A stretch of DNA of 64,000 nucleotides. Origin: JAJRPT01 sp965661945. Lineage in GTDB: Bacteria; Bacteroidota; Ignavibacteria; Kapaibacteriales; UBA2268. Made by a program: the position numbers and the translations under genes. This document shows, in pieces, positions 46,979 through 55,770 of this stretch. Within the stretch, counting starts at the first letter, position 1. The number at the start of each line of letters is the position of its first letter. The notes beneath the pieces are model-generated. The model did not search any database. It was not told the origin of the DNA and saw only the letters and a list, made by a program, of their open reading frames with translations. Location: the NCBI GenBank assembly GCA_965661945.1, contig CBFIFP010000001.1, positions 682,001-746,000 of the forward strand, in the 5' to 3' direction.

Positions 46979-48340
46979 ATGAATTTAGATTTTATAGATT
47001 ATATCGTAATTAGTTTATTATTATTGGTTACTTTTTTTTCAGGTATTTATGCATCACGTAATGTTAATAAAAAAGATGAAAACTATATCCTTGCAGGAAG
47101 AAAATTAACAATACCTCTTTTTGTAGCTACTTTGGTAGCTACTTGGTACGGAAGTATTCTTGGTGTGGGTGAATTTATATATAATTATGGAACTTTAGCA
47201 TGGGTGTGTCTTGCTTTTCCTTATTATATATCTGCTTTTGTATTTGCAATGTTTTTTTCAGGTAAAATAAGAAATATTAATGTATTATCAATTCCTGAAC
47301 AAATAGAAAAACATTATGGTAAAAAAGTTGGAGTTTTGACCTCAATTATTATTTTAATAATTACTTTACCAAGCGCTTATGTATTAATGTTGGGAGTTGT
47401 AATCAATGATTTATTAAATATTGGATTGAATCTTTCTATTATATTCGGAACTATATTTGCTTTTACTTATATTTTTAAAGGTGGCTTTAAATCGGATGTT
47501 TATGCTAATATAATTCAATTTATTGTAATGTATCTTGGTTTTGGCATTTTACTATATTTTTTAATAAAAAGTTATGGTTCTCCATTTGAAATGTTCCAAA
47601 ATTTACCAATTGCAAAGCGAGATGTCTTAACTTTAGAAAATTTACCATATATTATTTCATGGTTTTTTATAGCACTGCAGACATTTATTGACCCTAGTTT
47701 TTTTCAAAGATGCTCAGCATCGGTAAATAAATCAACGGCTAAAAAGGGGATTTTATATTCTATATTTTTTTGGATTATTTTTGATTTTTTAACATTGTTT
47801 ACTGGCTTATATTCAATAAACTTAATTCAAACTACCGAACCAATCCAGACATATATATTATTAGGAAACGAAGTATTACCAAGTTTTTATAAAGGTATAT
47901 TTTATTCAGCAATAATTGCAACTATAATGTCTTCGTTAAATTCTTACGGTTTTTTAAGTGCTGTAACAATAGGCAATGATATTTTAAAACAAATAAATCC
48001 AAAAATTATAAATCCTACTAAGCTTGGGTTAGTAATTTCATCAATCTTATCAATAATTATTGCGATTTATATTCCTTCTGTGATAGATATCTTTTACAAG
48101 ACAGCAACTTTAGCAATACCAAGTATATTTTTTCCGTTGCTTTTATCTTACTATGGAAAAATAAGAATTAAACAAAACATGATTATTTATTATATGATTA
48201 TCACATTGCTATCTTCTTCTATAGGGCTTTATTTTCAAGAAAATCAAAATTCATTTTTCCAACCAATGCAATTAGGTTTGCTAGTATCTATTGTTTTATT
48301 AATTTTTATGAAAGAAAAATCAAAAATAATTAATGAATAA
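46979..48340 (+). CDS. Sodium:solute symporter (SSS family)
   Basis: A 453-aa inner-membrane transporter with about 13 predicted helices, using a sodium gradient to import a small solute. The beginning (YIVISLLLLVTFFSGIYAS, then KKDENYILAGRKL) and LVATWYGSILGVGEF correspond to the LeuT-fold core of SSS proteins. IPEQIEKHYGKKVG and FFQRCSASVNKSTAKKG fit the family's cytoplasmic loops. The substrate (sugar, proline, pantothenate or another) cannot be told. Its promoter region between 46901 and 46978 has two TAATTTTG boxes, without a clear -33 element. Confidence 0.88.
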   Translation: MNLDFIDYIVISLLLLVTFFSGIYASRNVNKKDENYILAGRKLTIPLFVATLVATWYGSILGVGEFIYNYGTLAWVCLAFPYYISAFVFAMFFSGKIRNINVLSIPEQIEKHYGKKVGVLTSIIILIITLPSAYVLMLGVVINDLLNIGLNLSIIFGTIFAFTYIFKGGFKSDVYANIIQFIVMYLGFGILLYFLIKSYGSPFEMFQNLPIAKRDVLTLENLPYIISWFFIALQTFIDPSFFQRCSASVNKSTAKKGILYSIFFWIIFDFLTLFTGLYSINLIQTTEPIQTYILLGNEVLPSFYKGIFYSAIIATIMSSLNSYGFLSAVTIGNDILKQINPKIINPTKLGLVISSILSIIIAIYIPSVIDIFYKTATLAIPSIFFPLLLSYYGKIRIKQNMIIYYMIITLLSSSIGLYFQENQNSFFQPMQLGLLVSIVLLIFMKEKSKIINE

Positions 48341-48371
48341 TCTATTAAATAATTAACAATCCAATAAATAA

Positions 48372-48403
48372 TTTGGAAAATTGGAAAATTAAACATAATT
48401 TTG
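48372..48403 (+). promoter_or_regulatory. Bacteroidota-type promoter of rpsF-rplI
   Basis: TTTG at 48372-48375, a 20-base spacer, and TAATTTTG at 48396-48403. This matches the known Bacteroidota primary-sigma consensus TTTG-N19-21-TAnnTTTG. Transcription would begin near 48409, leaving a short leader with GGAG before the rpsF start. Confidence 0.7.
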
Positions 48404-48441
48404 TATTCTTTTGTGAACATAAATTATTTTTCGGAGTTAAA

Positions 48442-48816
48442 ATGAATAAAAAACGGTTATATGAAACGACCTTCATCGTTAATGCAGCGCTTGAAGACCA
48501 AGATATAGACGCAGTCGTTTCAAAAGTTACCGCTTACATCACTAACCATGGTGGGGATATCACATCAATCGAAAGATGGGGTAGAAAAAGACTTGCGTAC
48601 CCAATTAATAAGAAATTCAACGGTTATTATGTTTATTGTGAATATGAAAGTATTCCATCAAATATGGCAATTATCGATAGATTCCTTGTTTTAGAGGATA
48701 CAGTTTTAAGACACTTAACTTTACAATTAGATGAAAACATGATTCAACTTCGTAAAGATAGAGCATTAGGAATTGAAGATGAAGTTGAAGAAGACAATTC
48801 TGAAGATAATAAATAA
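48442..48816 (+). CDS. rpsF: Small ribosomal subunit protein bS6
   Basis: A 124-aa ribosomal protein of the 30S central domain. The start is the ATG at 48442 (MNKKRLYETTFIVNAAL); upstream frame extension to 48373 has an unrelated Phe/Lys-rich N-terminus and overlaps the promoter. RWGRKRLAYPINKKFNGYYV is the S6 core. The acidic C-terminal tail (DEVEEDNSEDNK) is common. GGAG is seven bases upstream. rplI follows after 17 bases. In most bacteria rpsR (bS18) lies between them but is absent here. Confidence 0.95.
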   Translation: MNKKRLYETTFIVNAALEDQDIDAVVSKVTAYITNHGGDITSIERWGRKRLAYPINKKFNGYYVYCEYESIPSNMAIIDRFLVLEDTVLRHLTLQLDENMIQLRKDRALGIEDEVEEDNSEDNK

Positions 48817-48833
48817 ATCAAGGACTTTTTAAA

Positions 48834-49280
48834 ATGAGAATAATTTTAAGACAAGATATTGAAACTCTTGGAAGCATTGGCGAAATAGTTAATGTTAAAC
48901 CAGGTTACGCTCGTAATTATCTTATTCCTAACCAAATGGCTTACTTTGCTACTCAAGGTGCTATTAATAAGATTGAACAAGAGAAAAAACAATATCTAAT
49001 TAAAATGTCAGAAGTTAAAGCTGATGCTGAAAAACTTGCTGAAAAATTTGATGAACTACAAGTTACTATCGCAATGAAAGTTGGTGAAGAAGGTAAACTT
49101 TATGGTTCTGTTACTACTCAAATGATTGCTAACGAACTTGCTATTCAAGGCTATCAAGTAGATAAGAGAGATGTTACTATTGTTGACCAGATAAAAACTC
49201 TTGGAGTTTTTCAAGTTAAAATAAAACTTCATCCAGAAGTACAAGCAAACTTGAAAGTTTGGGTAATAAGCGAAGAATAA
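48834..49280 (+). CDS. rplI: Large ribosomal subunit protein bL9
   Basis: A 148-aa ribosomal protein that stabilises the 50S L1 stalk region. The N-domain is typical (RIILRQDIETLGSIGEIVNVKPGYARNYL split here by position), then the long connecting helix (about 40-75), then the C-domain with EGKLYGSVTTQMIANEL. AAGGA precedes the ATG. It follows rpsF directly and is ended by a terminator. Confidence 0.96.
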   Translation: MRIILRQDIETLGSIGEIVNVKPGYARNYLIPNQMAYFATQGAINKIEQEKKQYLIKMSEVKADAEKLAEKFDELQVTIAMKVGEEGKLYGSVTTQMIANELAIQGYQVDKRDVTIVDQIKTLGVFQVKIKLHPEVQANLKVWVISEE

Positions 49281-49287
49281 AAATTTT

Positions 49288-49317
49288 AAAGCCACCTTTT
49301 TTAGGTGGCTTTTTTTA
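49288..49317 (+). terminator. Rho-independent terminator of the rpsF-rplI operon
   Basis: Ten-base stem AAAGCCACCT/AGGTGGCTTT with a TTTTT loop, then a T run, 8 bases after rplI. From here to the small gene at 49466 no other feature is visible. Confidence 0.93.
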
Positions 49318-49465
49318 TCTAAACGTTTTTAATTTCCTTGGTTAGAGTTAAATATTAGAATTAAATACTATTTATATTATAAAATGAGTTAAAACATCTT
49401 ATATATAAAGATGTTTTTTTGTTTTGTATATATTAATATCTATAAATGATATTTTTATTATTAAT

Positions 49466-49609
49466 CTACAGTATGACTTTAATGTCCCACTGCTTATTTT
49501 TTTCTAAATCTTTTTGTTCCCACTTTTCAATTATTTTTTTAGTGCTATCCTCTTGTTTGTCTTCTTTATCTGAAAACAAAAATATGCTTAGTTTTTTCCA
49601 AGTTTTCAT
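49466..49609 (-). CDS. Small uncharacterised protein at the end of the flagellar operon
   Basis: A 47-residue frame that starts 11 bases after the flgA stop and ends with TAG. It begins MKTWKKLSIFLFSDKEDK and continues as a strongly charged, helix-prone segment (TKKIIEKWEQKDLEKNK), ending QWDIKVIL. Composition and codon use look like the neighbours. No Shine-Dalgarno is evident, so translational coupling to flgA is likely. Homology cannot be judged from the sequence alone. It could be a small flagellar accessory protein, or a chance frame. Confidence 0.45.
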   Translation of the reverse strand: MKTWKKLSIFLFSDKEDKQEDSTKKIIEKWEQKDLEKNKQWDIKVIL

Positions 49610-49620
49610 TTAATATTTTG

Positions 49621-50307
49621 TCATTTTTGAACTAAAACAGTTCCGTCTTGAAGTGCAAATCCTGAAATAATTTTCTTTGCTCCTTCTCTTTGTACATTTA
49701 TTGATTCACCAATTTTTGCATCATTGAGAGCTTTTCCTGATGTAGAAATAATAACAGATGCTGTTTGAACATTAACTTTTATTTCATCGCCTTTTTTAAT
49801 TACTGGTGGTAAATCTAAATAATCTTGATTTAATATCTCACCTGATTGAAAAGCTCTTTTAGTTATTGAGCCAATTAAAAATTCTTCGTTATAGATAGCA
49901 ATAAAATCTACTAATTTATATTCAAACTTAATATTTAAATCAGTTATTTCTTCACCAAGCTTTAAGTTACTTTGTGCAACTGGTACTCTTTGCTTTTGGT
50001 AAATTTTTATCGGAACGATTACTTTTCTAATATCGGCATTATTTTTAAAAAAGTGAATTTTTATTGAAGAAATTCCAATTTGTGCTCCAGTTAATTCGAA
50101 ATATGCCTCTACACCATCTTCCAAAAATTCTAAATCTACAATATTATTGACGAAATCAACCTTTATATCACCACTCAATTTGCTTGACAAAAAATTTTTA
50201 CAAGCAGCTTCAATTCTTTGAGAGGAAAAGCTTGACTTTGCTAATAGTTCTTGATTAATTGATAGACAGAATATTGATATTATAAAAAATATTGCAATTT
50301 TATTCAT
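49621..50307 (-). CDS. flgA: Flagellar P-ring assembly protein FlgA
   Basis: A 228-aa periplasmic chaperone for P-ring assembly. A signal peptide is at about residues 1-22. An SAF-type domain occupies the C-terminal half (QSNLKLGEEITDLNI, LIGSITKRAFQSGEIL, IKKGDEIKVNVQTASVIIS), ending with INVQREGAKKIISGF. It starts two bases after the flgG stop, in the operon flhX-flgF-flgG-flgA. FlgI and FlgH, its functional partners, are not in the window. Confidence 0.88.
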   Translation of the reverse strand: MNKIAIFFIISIFCLSINQELLAKSSFSSQRIEAACKNFLSSKLSGDIKVDFVNNIVDLEFLEDGVEAYFELTGAQIGISSIKIHFFKNNADIRKVIVPIKIYQKQRVPVAQSNLKLGEEITDLNIKFEYKLVDFIAIYNEEFLIGSITKRAFQSGEILNQDYLDLPPVIKKGDEIKVNVQTASVIISTSGKALNDAKIGESINVQREGAKKIISGFALQDGTVLVQK

Positions 50308-50309
50308 TA

Positions 50310-51098
50310 TTATCTCTTAAGATTTACAGCGGTTTCTAAAATACTCTCAGCAGTTCTAACCGACTTAGAGTTTAACTCATACGCTCTTTGAGCAGTTATC
50401 ATATTAACCATTTCTTCAACTACATCAACATTTGATGCTTCAAGTTGGTTTTGTAATATTACTCCTGTATTATTATTTCCTGGAGTCTCAAAAATTACTT
50501 GTCCTGAAGCTGGAGTTGCAGAAAACAGATTATCTCCAATGGCACGAAGTCCAGCAGGGTTAATAAATCTAGCAAGTTCTACTTGTCCGATAGGAGTATG
50601 CTCAGTTTGACCTTCAAGCAATACACTTACTACCCCCTCGGCTGAGGTTATTACTTCTAGTGTATTTTCAGGCACCTGAAATCCTGGCTCTAATGGAAAT
50701 CCTTGACTATTAACAATTGTCCCATTTCTATCTATTTTAAATGAACCATCGCGAGTGTAAGAAAGTGAGTTATCTGGTCGTCGAACCATAAAATATCCCT
50801 CACCGTTGATAGCCATATCAAGTGGTCGGTTAGTTTGCTGAATATCACCCTGACCTAACATTCTTGTTGTAGAGACAAGCTGAGTACCAGAACCTATTTG
50901 CACTTCGTTTAATGGCTCTACCCCAATTCTTGCTACTGCGCCAGCAGGTCTTAATGTTTCATAAAGTAAATCCTGAAATTCTGGTCTTTGTTTTTTAAAA
51001 CCAGTGGTGTTTACGTTCGCCAGATTATTTGCTATAATCTCAACATACCTCTGCTGACCTGTAAGCCCTGTTGATGCGGTTCTTAGTGTTTTATCCAT
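50310..51098 (-). CDS. flgG: Flagellar distal rod protein FlgG
   Basis: A 262-aa axial structural protein of the flagellar rod. Hallmarks are the N-terminal STGLTGQQRYVEIIANNLAN with NVNTTGFKKQRPEFQD, SFKIDRNGTIVNSQG in the middle, and the C-terminal NVDVVEEMVNMITAQRAYE and NSKSVRTAE segments. It is exported by the flagellar type III system and has no signal peptide. Length is standard. It follows flgF after 77 bases and is two bases before flgA. Confidence 0.96.
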   Translation of the reverse strand: MDKTLRTASTGLTGQQRYVEIIANNLANVNTTGFKKQRPEFQDLLYETLRPAGAVARIGVEPLNEVQIGSGTQLVSTTRMLGQGDIQQTNRPLDMAINGEGYFMVRRPDNSLSYTRDGSFKIDRNGTIVNSQGFPLEPGFQVPENTLEVITSAEGVVSVLLEGQTEHTPIGQVELARFINPAGLRAIGDNLFSATPASGQVIFETPGNNNTGVILQNQLEASNVDVVEEMVNMITAQRAYELNSKSVRTAESILETAVNLKR

Positions 51099-51175
51099 AA
51101 TAGTACGTCCTTGTATTTAATGGAATATCCTTATTCTATGGATAGCCCTTAGCTAAAAGCAATTAATTTAATTTT

Positions 51176-51958
51176 TTAAACATATCTACCCATTCTAATA
51201 GCCCCATCTAGAGTGCTATCGTTTGTGGTAATAACTTTCTGTCCGGCTTCAAAATGTCTTTGAAGTTCAATCATCTCTACCATTTCATTTACAACATTTA
51301 CATTTGAGTTTTCTATAAATCCTTGTTGAACATTTATTTCCAACTCATCTAGATATCTCATTTCTGTTATATTTGTTGGAATAAAACTTGTTCCTGAGAC
51401 TCTTTGTAGTGTTTGTGGATCATCTGGCTTTGCAACTAGTAATGTATCAATTGGAAAATCGTTTACAAATATTTCACCATTTTCACTAATTCTAAGATTC
51501 AAATCCTTTGAATCATCAAATTGTTGAGGTCTTGCAAACTGCCCACCAGAAATGTTTATCATACCATTTTTGCCCATAAGATATTTGCCATCCGTAGCTC
51601 GTACAGTTCCTTCTTTATCTAATATAAACCTACTTCCTTTAGAAAGGAATTGCTTACCTTCTTCATCTTGAAGTACAAAAAAGTGTTCTTTATCAATCAT
51701 TGCAACATCTAACGGGTTATCGGTTTGTTGTAAAGCACCTAATTCATAATCAGTGTAAGAACCTATAGGAATATCGTTTTGTTCCAAGTCTCCTTTTACG
51801 TTATAAAAGTTTGATCTAGCATCAATCAGATTTCTAACAAAAACGTCCTGCCTTCTGAAACCAGCAGTTGAAGCATTTGCCATATTATTAGCTGCAACTT
51901 CTAAGCGAGTTTGCTGAGTCATCATTCCAGCTGCAGCCGTATAAAATTCTTTAAGCAT
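51176..51958 (-). CDS. flgF: Flagellar proximal rod protein FlgF
   Basis: A 260-aa rod/hook-family protein. It starts MLKEFYTAAAGMMTQQTR, has AANNMANASTAGFRRQDVFV, and ends with NVNVVNEMVEMIELQRHFEAG and STLDGAIRMG. It is more divergent than the neighbouring FlgG, consistent with FlgF. The start is the ATG at 51958, which overlaps the flhX-like stop by 8 bases; an upstream extension in the frame adds 20 residues that do not fit the family. It is part of the flhX-flgF-flgG-flgA operon. Confidence 0.9.
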   Translation of the reverse strand: MLKEFYTAAAGMMTQQTRLEVAANNMANASTAGFRRQDVFVRNLIDARSNFYNVKGDLEQNDIPIGSYTDYELGALQQTDNPLDVAMIDKEHFFVLQDEEGKQFLSKGSRFILDKEGTVRATDGKYLMGKNGMINISGGQFARPQQFDDSKDLNLRISENGEIFVNDFPIDTLLVAKPDDPQTLQRVSGTSFIPTNITEMRYLDELEINVQQGFIENSNVNVVNEMVEMIELQRHFEAGQKVITTNDSTLDGAIRMGRYV

Positions 51959-52223
51959 TAGAATCTCCCAGATTGAAGTTTTTGTTAATTCTACGAATAT
52001 AACTAACAATCTCAGCAATTGCGGGATAATACTCTTCTGGAGAGGTTTTATTTAGTTCCATTTTAGCAAGTTTAGTTATTAACTCTTTATCATTATGGAT
52101 AGGAATATCGTGTTCGATAGCACGTTTTATTATCCAATTTGAAATTGAGTTATCAGAATATCCATCAGAATGATTTCTGTATAAATTTTCTATTCTTCTT
52201 CCTTGAATCTTTTTATTGTCCAT
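51951..52223 (-). CDS. FlhB C-terminal domain-like protein (FlhX/YlqH type)
   Basis: A 90-aa protein resembling the cytoplasmic C-terminal domain of FlhB, the switch protein of flagellar type III export. Matching features are ISNWIIKRAIEHDIPIHNDKELI, then KLAKMELNKTSPEEYYPAIAEIVSYIRRI. The NPTH autocleavage site and the membrane part are absent. Such stand-alone proteins (YlqH in Bacillus, FlhX in some others) can replace part of FlhB. The start at 52223 is supported by GAGGT upstream; the frame extends to 52241 with a weaker TTG. It opens the flagellar operon behind a candidate sigma-54 promoter. Confidence 0.75.
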   Translation of the reverse strand: MDNKKIQGRRIENLYRNHSDGYSDNSISNWIIKRAIEHDIPIHNDKELITKLAKMELNKTSPEEYYPAIAEIVSYIRRINKNFNLGDSNA

Positions 52224-52254
52224 AATTAACCTCATTTGCAATTGATTAATATGT

Positions 52255-52271
52255 TACAAGTGCTGTGCCAA
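52255..52271 (-). promoter_or_regulatory. Candidate sigma-54 promoter of the flagellar operon
   Basis: On the minus strand TTGGCAC, then AGCAC, then TTGTAA. This fits the sigma-54 consensus TGGCAC-N5-TTGCA in sequence and exact spacing, with one mismatch (T for C) in the -12 box. It lies about 30-45 bases before the flhX-like start, so the predicted transcript start near 52245 leaves a short leader with a GAGGT site. The rest of the 52272-52441 gap is AT-rich with nothing else seen. Confidence 0.55.
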
Positions 52272-52441
52272 TAGAATTTAATTTTACTTTTCTACAAGGC
52301 AGGTAATACTCTATATTTAATATATAATAGAGTTATAGCGTAGAATTATTATATTTTATTTAAAATGTATAAATTATGATAATGAAAAAATGCGTATAAT
52401 TAACCAATGAGTAATATTGTGCTAAGGAAATAAATTCATAA

Positions 52442-54544
52442 TTATTCTCCAACATACAATTTTTCAATGTATCTCTCATTTCCAATATCAAATGTTATCA
52501 ATATAAGACTATTTGACTTTAAGTTATTTACAAAATAATTATTTTGATAAATCTGTTTCAATTCATAATATTTTCCATAGTAATCAAATACTTTTACATT
52601 TGATATTTTTTCATTTGTCTGAAATTCTAATGTATTGTTTATTAAAGTAAGATTTATTTTTTTTGTTTCACTTTTACTTTTTACAGATGCAACATCACCT
52701 AAGTTTAATCTGCTTATTATGCCATTTGCAGTATATACATAATTATCATGAATTAACATATTAGGAAAAGGTGTAGAAAGAGTCATTGAATTATTTTTAA
52801 CTACTTCCCAATTTTCTGAATCATAATCTGAAAAAGCAAAATAGCCACCAGCAGAAAGTTGTAAAGCAAACAAATTACCATCGATTAATTTTAAATCATT
52901 TAAAATAAATGAAGCTATACCACTTTCATTTCTTTGTAAATTATTAATTAAATTTGAGTTTCGAGTAATTAAATCTAAAATATAAAAACTTTGTTTTTTT
53001 GTTTGTTGATTATGTATTGTATAAATTACTTTCTCGTCATCAATTTTAATTAATTTTGAATTATTATTCAAATTTTGAATTTCAATTTTATCAATTTGTT
53101 CACCTAAATAATTATAGTTTAATATTGCATTAAAAGATAAAACTGCTATTTTATCATCCAATAAATCTACATCAAAAAAAGGATAACCATCTTCATATTC
53201 AATATTTAAAATTAAATTATCATTTTCATAAAGCAATATTCTTTGAGTAAAACAAAATCCCAGGTATTTATCATTTTGTTTTATTTCACGAAATCTACCA
53301 ATTGAAGACAAAGAATCTACTAATTCATAATTAATTAAATCCGTTTTATAAATCTTGTAACTATAGATTGTGCTAATAGTACCATTCGAATCCTTAACTG
53401 GCTCATTTTTTTCTTTTAAAATATATAAATGATTTTTGTAAAATTCAATTTTTTGAATACTAAAACCATCACTTGAATCAATATCTACTAATTCTATAAA
53501 ATATTCTCTCTGAACTTCATATAATCTATTGCCTTTTGAAGCAATTATTTTCGAATTAAAATTACTGATATTTTCAAATGTAGTAGGTATTGTTGCTTGA
53601 TGAATAGTAACTGTAGAGTCGGAAATCAAATCATTTTTAAATATATGACCGTTCTTACTTGCTGCAATAATTTCATTATTTATTTCATCATATTTAATTT
53701 CATTTGGAAAAAAAGAATTTGAAATACTTTGGAATGACTTAAAATTGTCTTTAGTTCTTATCAAATATGGTATAAAACCTCCTAACATTATCCCATTAAA
53801 AAAAACTGTACTATCGTTTATTACTTTAATTTTACTCACATAAGAAGGAAGTAAATCATTTTCAATTTCTACATATTCATCAGATATTAAGTTATACTTA
53901 AAAAACCCTTGGTGCCGATATTTTAAACTCCTACAACCTAAATACAACTCATTATTAAACAAATATGAAGTTAATCCAATACTTTCATTAGGAATATTTA
54001 TTTTTTCAGTTGTATTTGACATGTTATTATAAATATAGAAATGCCTATTATCAACAATAATTATCCAATTATCACCATAAAATTCAATATTTAATATTTT
54101 TTCATTTTGGAGTTCGGGTATAATAATATCTTCCCAATTTTTTCCTAAATCTTCAGATTTATAAATCAATCCTTTATCATTAGTTAGATAAAAAAAATCA
54201 TTTTGAATAAAGAAGTTGGTAAATTTACTTTCATTAGTATTTAATACTTGAAAAGAATTATTGTAGAAACTCTTATTTGTAAGATAAAATAGAGTAGAAT
54301 TGAAAATTATAACTTTAAGGAAATCTTCATTAATATCAGTATCAATGATTTGAAAATTATTACCTCTATCATCTGAAGTTAAAATAAATCCTTTTTCACC
54401 AACTGCTATAATTTTATCGTCATCAATATCTATAGAATTTAAGTGGTTAATCTCTTTTGGATAACCAAATGTTTCCCAATAGTATTCAGAACAAATACTA
54501 ACAAAAGGCATTATAAATATGATTGTCAAAATTATCTTTTTCAT
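52442..54544 (-). CDS. Secreted beta-propeller-like protein with T9SS sorting domain
   Basis: A 700-aa exported protein. The signal peptide is residues 1-18. Residues about 22-620 hold repeated strand motifs of BNR/YCF48 type (NSIDIDDDKIIAVGEKGFILTSDD, SEDLGKNWEDIIIP and others), suggesting a beta-propeller. The last 75 residues look like a T9SS C-terminal domain (LNNTLEFQTNEKISNVKVFDY split, LILITFDIG). Function unknown; a surface-exposed binding protein is inferred. It is the last gene of a three-gene operon, 28 bases after its neighbour. Confidence 0.72.
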   Translation of the reverse strand: MKKIILTIIFIMPFVSICSEYYWETFGYPKEINHLNSIDIDDDKIIAVGEKGFILTSDDRGNNFQIIDTDINEDFLKVIIFNSTLFYLTNKSFYNNSFQVLNTNESKFTNFFIQNDFFYLTNDKGLIYKSEDLGKNWEDIIIPELQNEKILNIEFYGDNWIIIVDNRHFYIYNNMSNTTEKINIPNESIGLTSYLFNNELYLGCRSLKYRHQGFFKYNLISDEYVEIENDLLPSYVSKIKVINDSTVFFNGIMLGGFIPYLIRTKDNFKSFQSISNSFFPNEIKYDEINNEIIAASKNGHIFKNDLISDSTVTIHQATIPTTFENISNFNSKIIASKGNRLYEVQREYFIELVDIDSSDGFSIQKIEFYKNHLYILKEKNEPVKDSNGTISTIYSYKIYKTDLINYELVDSLSSIGRFREIKQNDKYLGFCFTQRILLYENDNLILNIEYEDGYPFFDVDLLDDKIAVLSFNAILNYNYLGEQIDKIEIQNLNNNSKLIKIDDEKVIYTIHNQQTKKQSFYILDLITRNSNLINNLQRNESGIASFILNDLKLIDGNLFALQLSAGGYFAFSDYDSENWEVVKNNSMTLSTPFPNMLIHDNYVYTANGIISRLNLGDVASVKSKSETKKINLTLINNTLEFQTNEKISNVKVFDYYGKYYELKQIYQNNYFVNNLKSNSLILITFDIGNERYIEKLYVGE

Positions 54545-54572
54545 TTTCTACTCCATTTTTTATAAAATACAA

Positions 54573-55007
54573 TCAGTTTTTAATAAACTTAACTGTTTTA
54601 AAACCAGTTTCAGTTTCTATTCTAACAACGAAAAATCCTTTAGGTAGTTGCGAAATATTAAATTCTTTTGCCTCAAATTTATAATTAAGCACTTCTATAC
54701 CTAAGAGATTATAGAAAGTGATATTTTTTATATCTGATTCAAAATATATTTTTTCACTATCGTTGTAGAACTTTATCATAGAAAGTTCTTTTTTTCTTTC
54801 AGTTTTAATTTTCCAAGTTTTTCCATAATCGTTAGAAATTTTTTCTATATTATTTGGATAATTGAATTTAATTTCATTTCCGTAACGATATGAAACTTCA
54901 TTAGTTGACAGATTTACAATTTTGTCTAACTTGCCTGGATATTTAAAAACCGCTTGTTTTTCTACTGCACTTACAAACATTGCAAGTATAAATACAATTA
55001 AAATCAT
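54573..55007 (-). CDS. Small secreted protein with T9SS sorting domain
   Basis: A 144-aa protein composed mainly of export signals: a signal peptide (residues 1-16), a linker of short strands (EIKFNYPNNIEKISNDYGKTW), and a T9SS C-terminal domain (ITFYNLLGIEVLNYKF, QLPKGFFVVRIETETGFK). Little sequence remains for a functional module. It sits between the Cys-rich protein and the propeller protein in the same operon, with 12- and 28-base gaps. Role unknown; it may be a minimal cargo or an anchor. Confidence 0.65.
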   Translation of the reverse strand: MILIVFILAMFVSAVEKQAVFKYPGKLDKIVNLSTNEVSYRYGNEIKFNYPNNIEKISNDYGKTWKIKTERKKELSMIKFYNDSEKIYFESDIKNITFYNLLGIEVLNYKFEAKEFNISQLPKGFFVVRIETETGFKTVKFIKN

Positions 55008-55019
55008 TATTTGCTCCTT

Positions 55020-55724
55020 TTATCTATAAATTGAACCACAAACGGGAACACATTGATGAGGTAATTCAGTACATTCTGGGTCTGGTGGTGGTAAATAATT
55101 AGTATTGGTTATTGTTCTATTTCCACTACCATCTGTACATACTTGATAAACCTCCAAACAACATACAGCATCTAAACATGAAAATAAAATCTGTGAAGCG
55201 GGTAAATTATACATATACCAATCTTTATCTGGATTTGATTGAATAGTTCCACCACCTTCACTAGGTCCGCCACCACTCAAAAAACCATCCCACATCCAAC
55301 AAGAACCTTTCAGCACTCTCCAATTATCCTCGCAATCATTTGGAGTATTTGGTGGGAAATTTGCTGGATTTTGTAAAATTAATTGTTCTGTAGCCGCCTG
55401 AAGAACTAATGCTAAATTACCACCATATTGATTTAGAATGCAATCATTTAAATCAGCATCGCCTGGTCCACTACTTGTCTGAGCAACATATTCAAGATAA
55501 TAATCATACCAAATGCCACAAGCAATTCGGTATCTATATCCAACTGTCACATTAACGCATCCAGGAATGTTTAGGATTATTTGTAAAGCTGGTTGAGTAG
55601 AATCTGGGAACCAAACATCATTTTCACAATCTGGTAAACATACATCAAAAACATGTTGTGCTTTAGTTTCATAGTTTAAATTTATAAAGCAAAACATTAA
55701 CAAAAACAAAGAAAAATATTTCAT
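55020..55724 (-). CDS. Secreted Cys-rich protein of unknown function
   Basis: A 234-aa exported protein with a signal peptide (1-22). The mature part contains about fifteen cysteines, many spaced as if to form disulfides (VCLPDCENDVWFPD, WRVLKGSCWMW, CCLEVYQVC, CTELPHQCVPVCGSIY). A Gly-rich loop (SGGGPSEGGG) lies near residue 160. No T9SS C-terminal domain is visible, unlike its downstream partners. I do not recognise a family. AAAAGG precedes the ATG. It is first in the operon and follows a leader with an inverted repeat and a poly-A-spaced promoter. Confidence 0.68.
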   Translation of the reverse strand: MKYFSLFLLMFCFINLNYETKAQHVFDVCLPDCENDVWFPDSTQPALQIILNIPGCVNVTVGYRYRIACGIWYDYYLEYVAQTSSGPGDADLNDCILNQYGGNLALVLQAATEQLILQNPANFPPNTPNDCEDNWRVLKGSCWMWDGFLSGGGPSEGGGTIQSNPDKDWYMYNLPASQILFSCLDAVCCLEVYQVCTDGSGNRTITNTNYLPPPDPECTELPHQCVPVCGSIYR

Positions 55725-55770
55725 TTTTCAATCCTTTTAATAGTTAAAAAATTGTTAATTTAATTAAATG

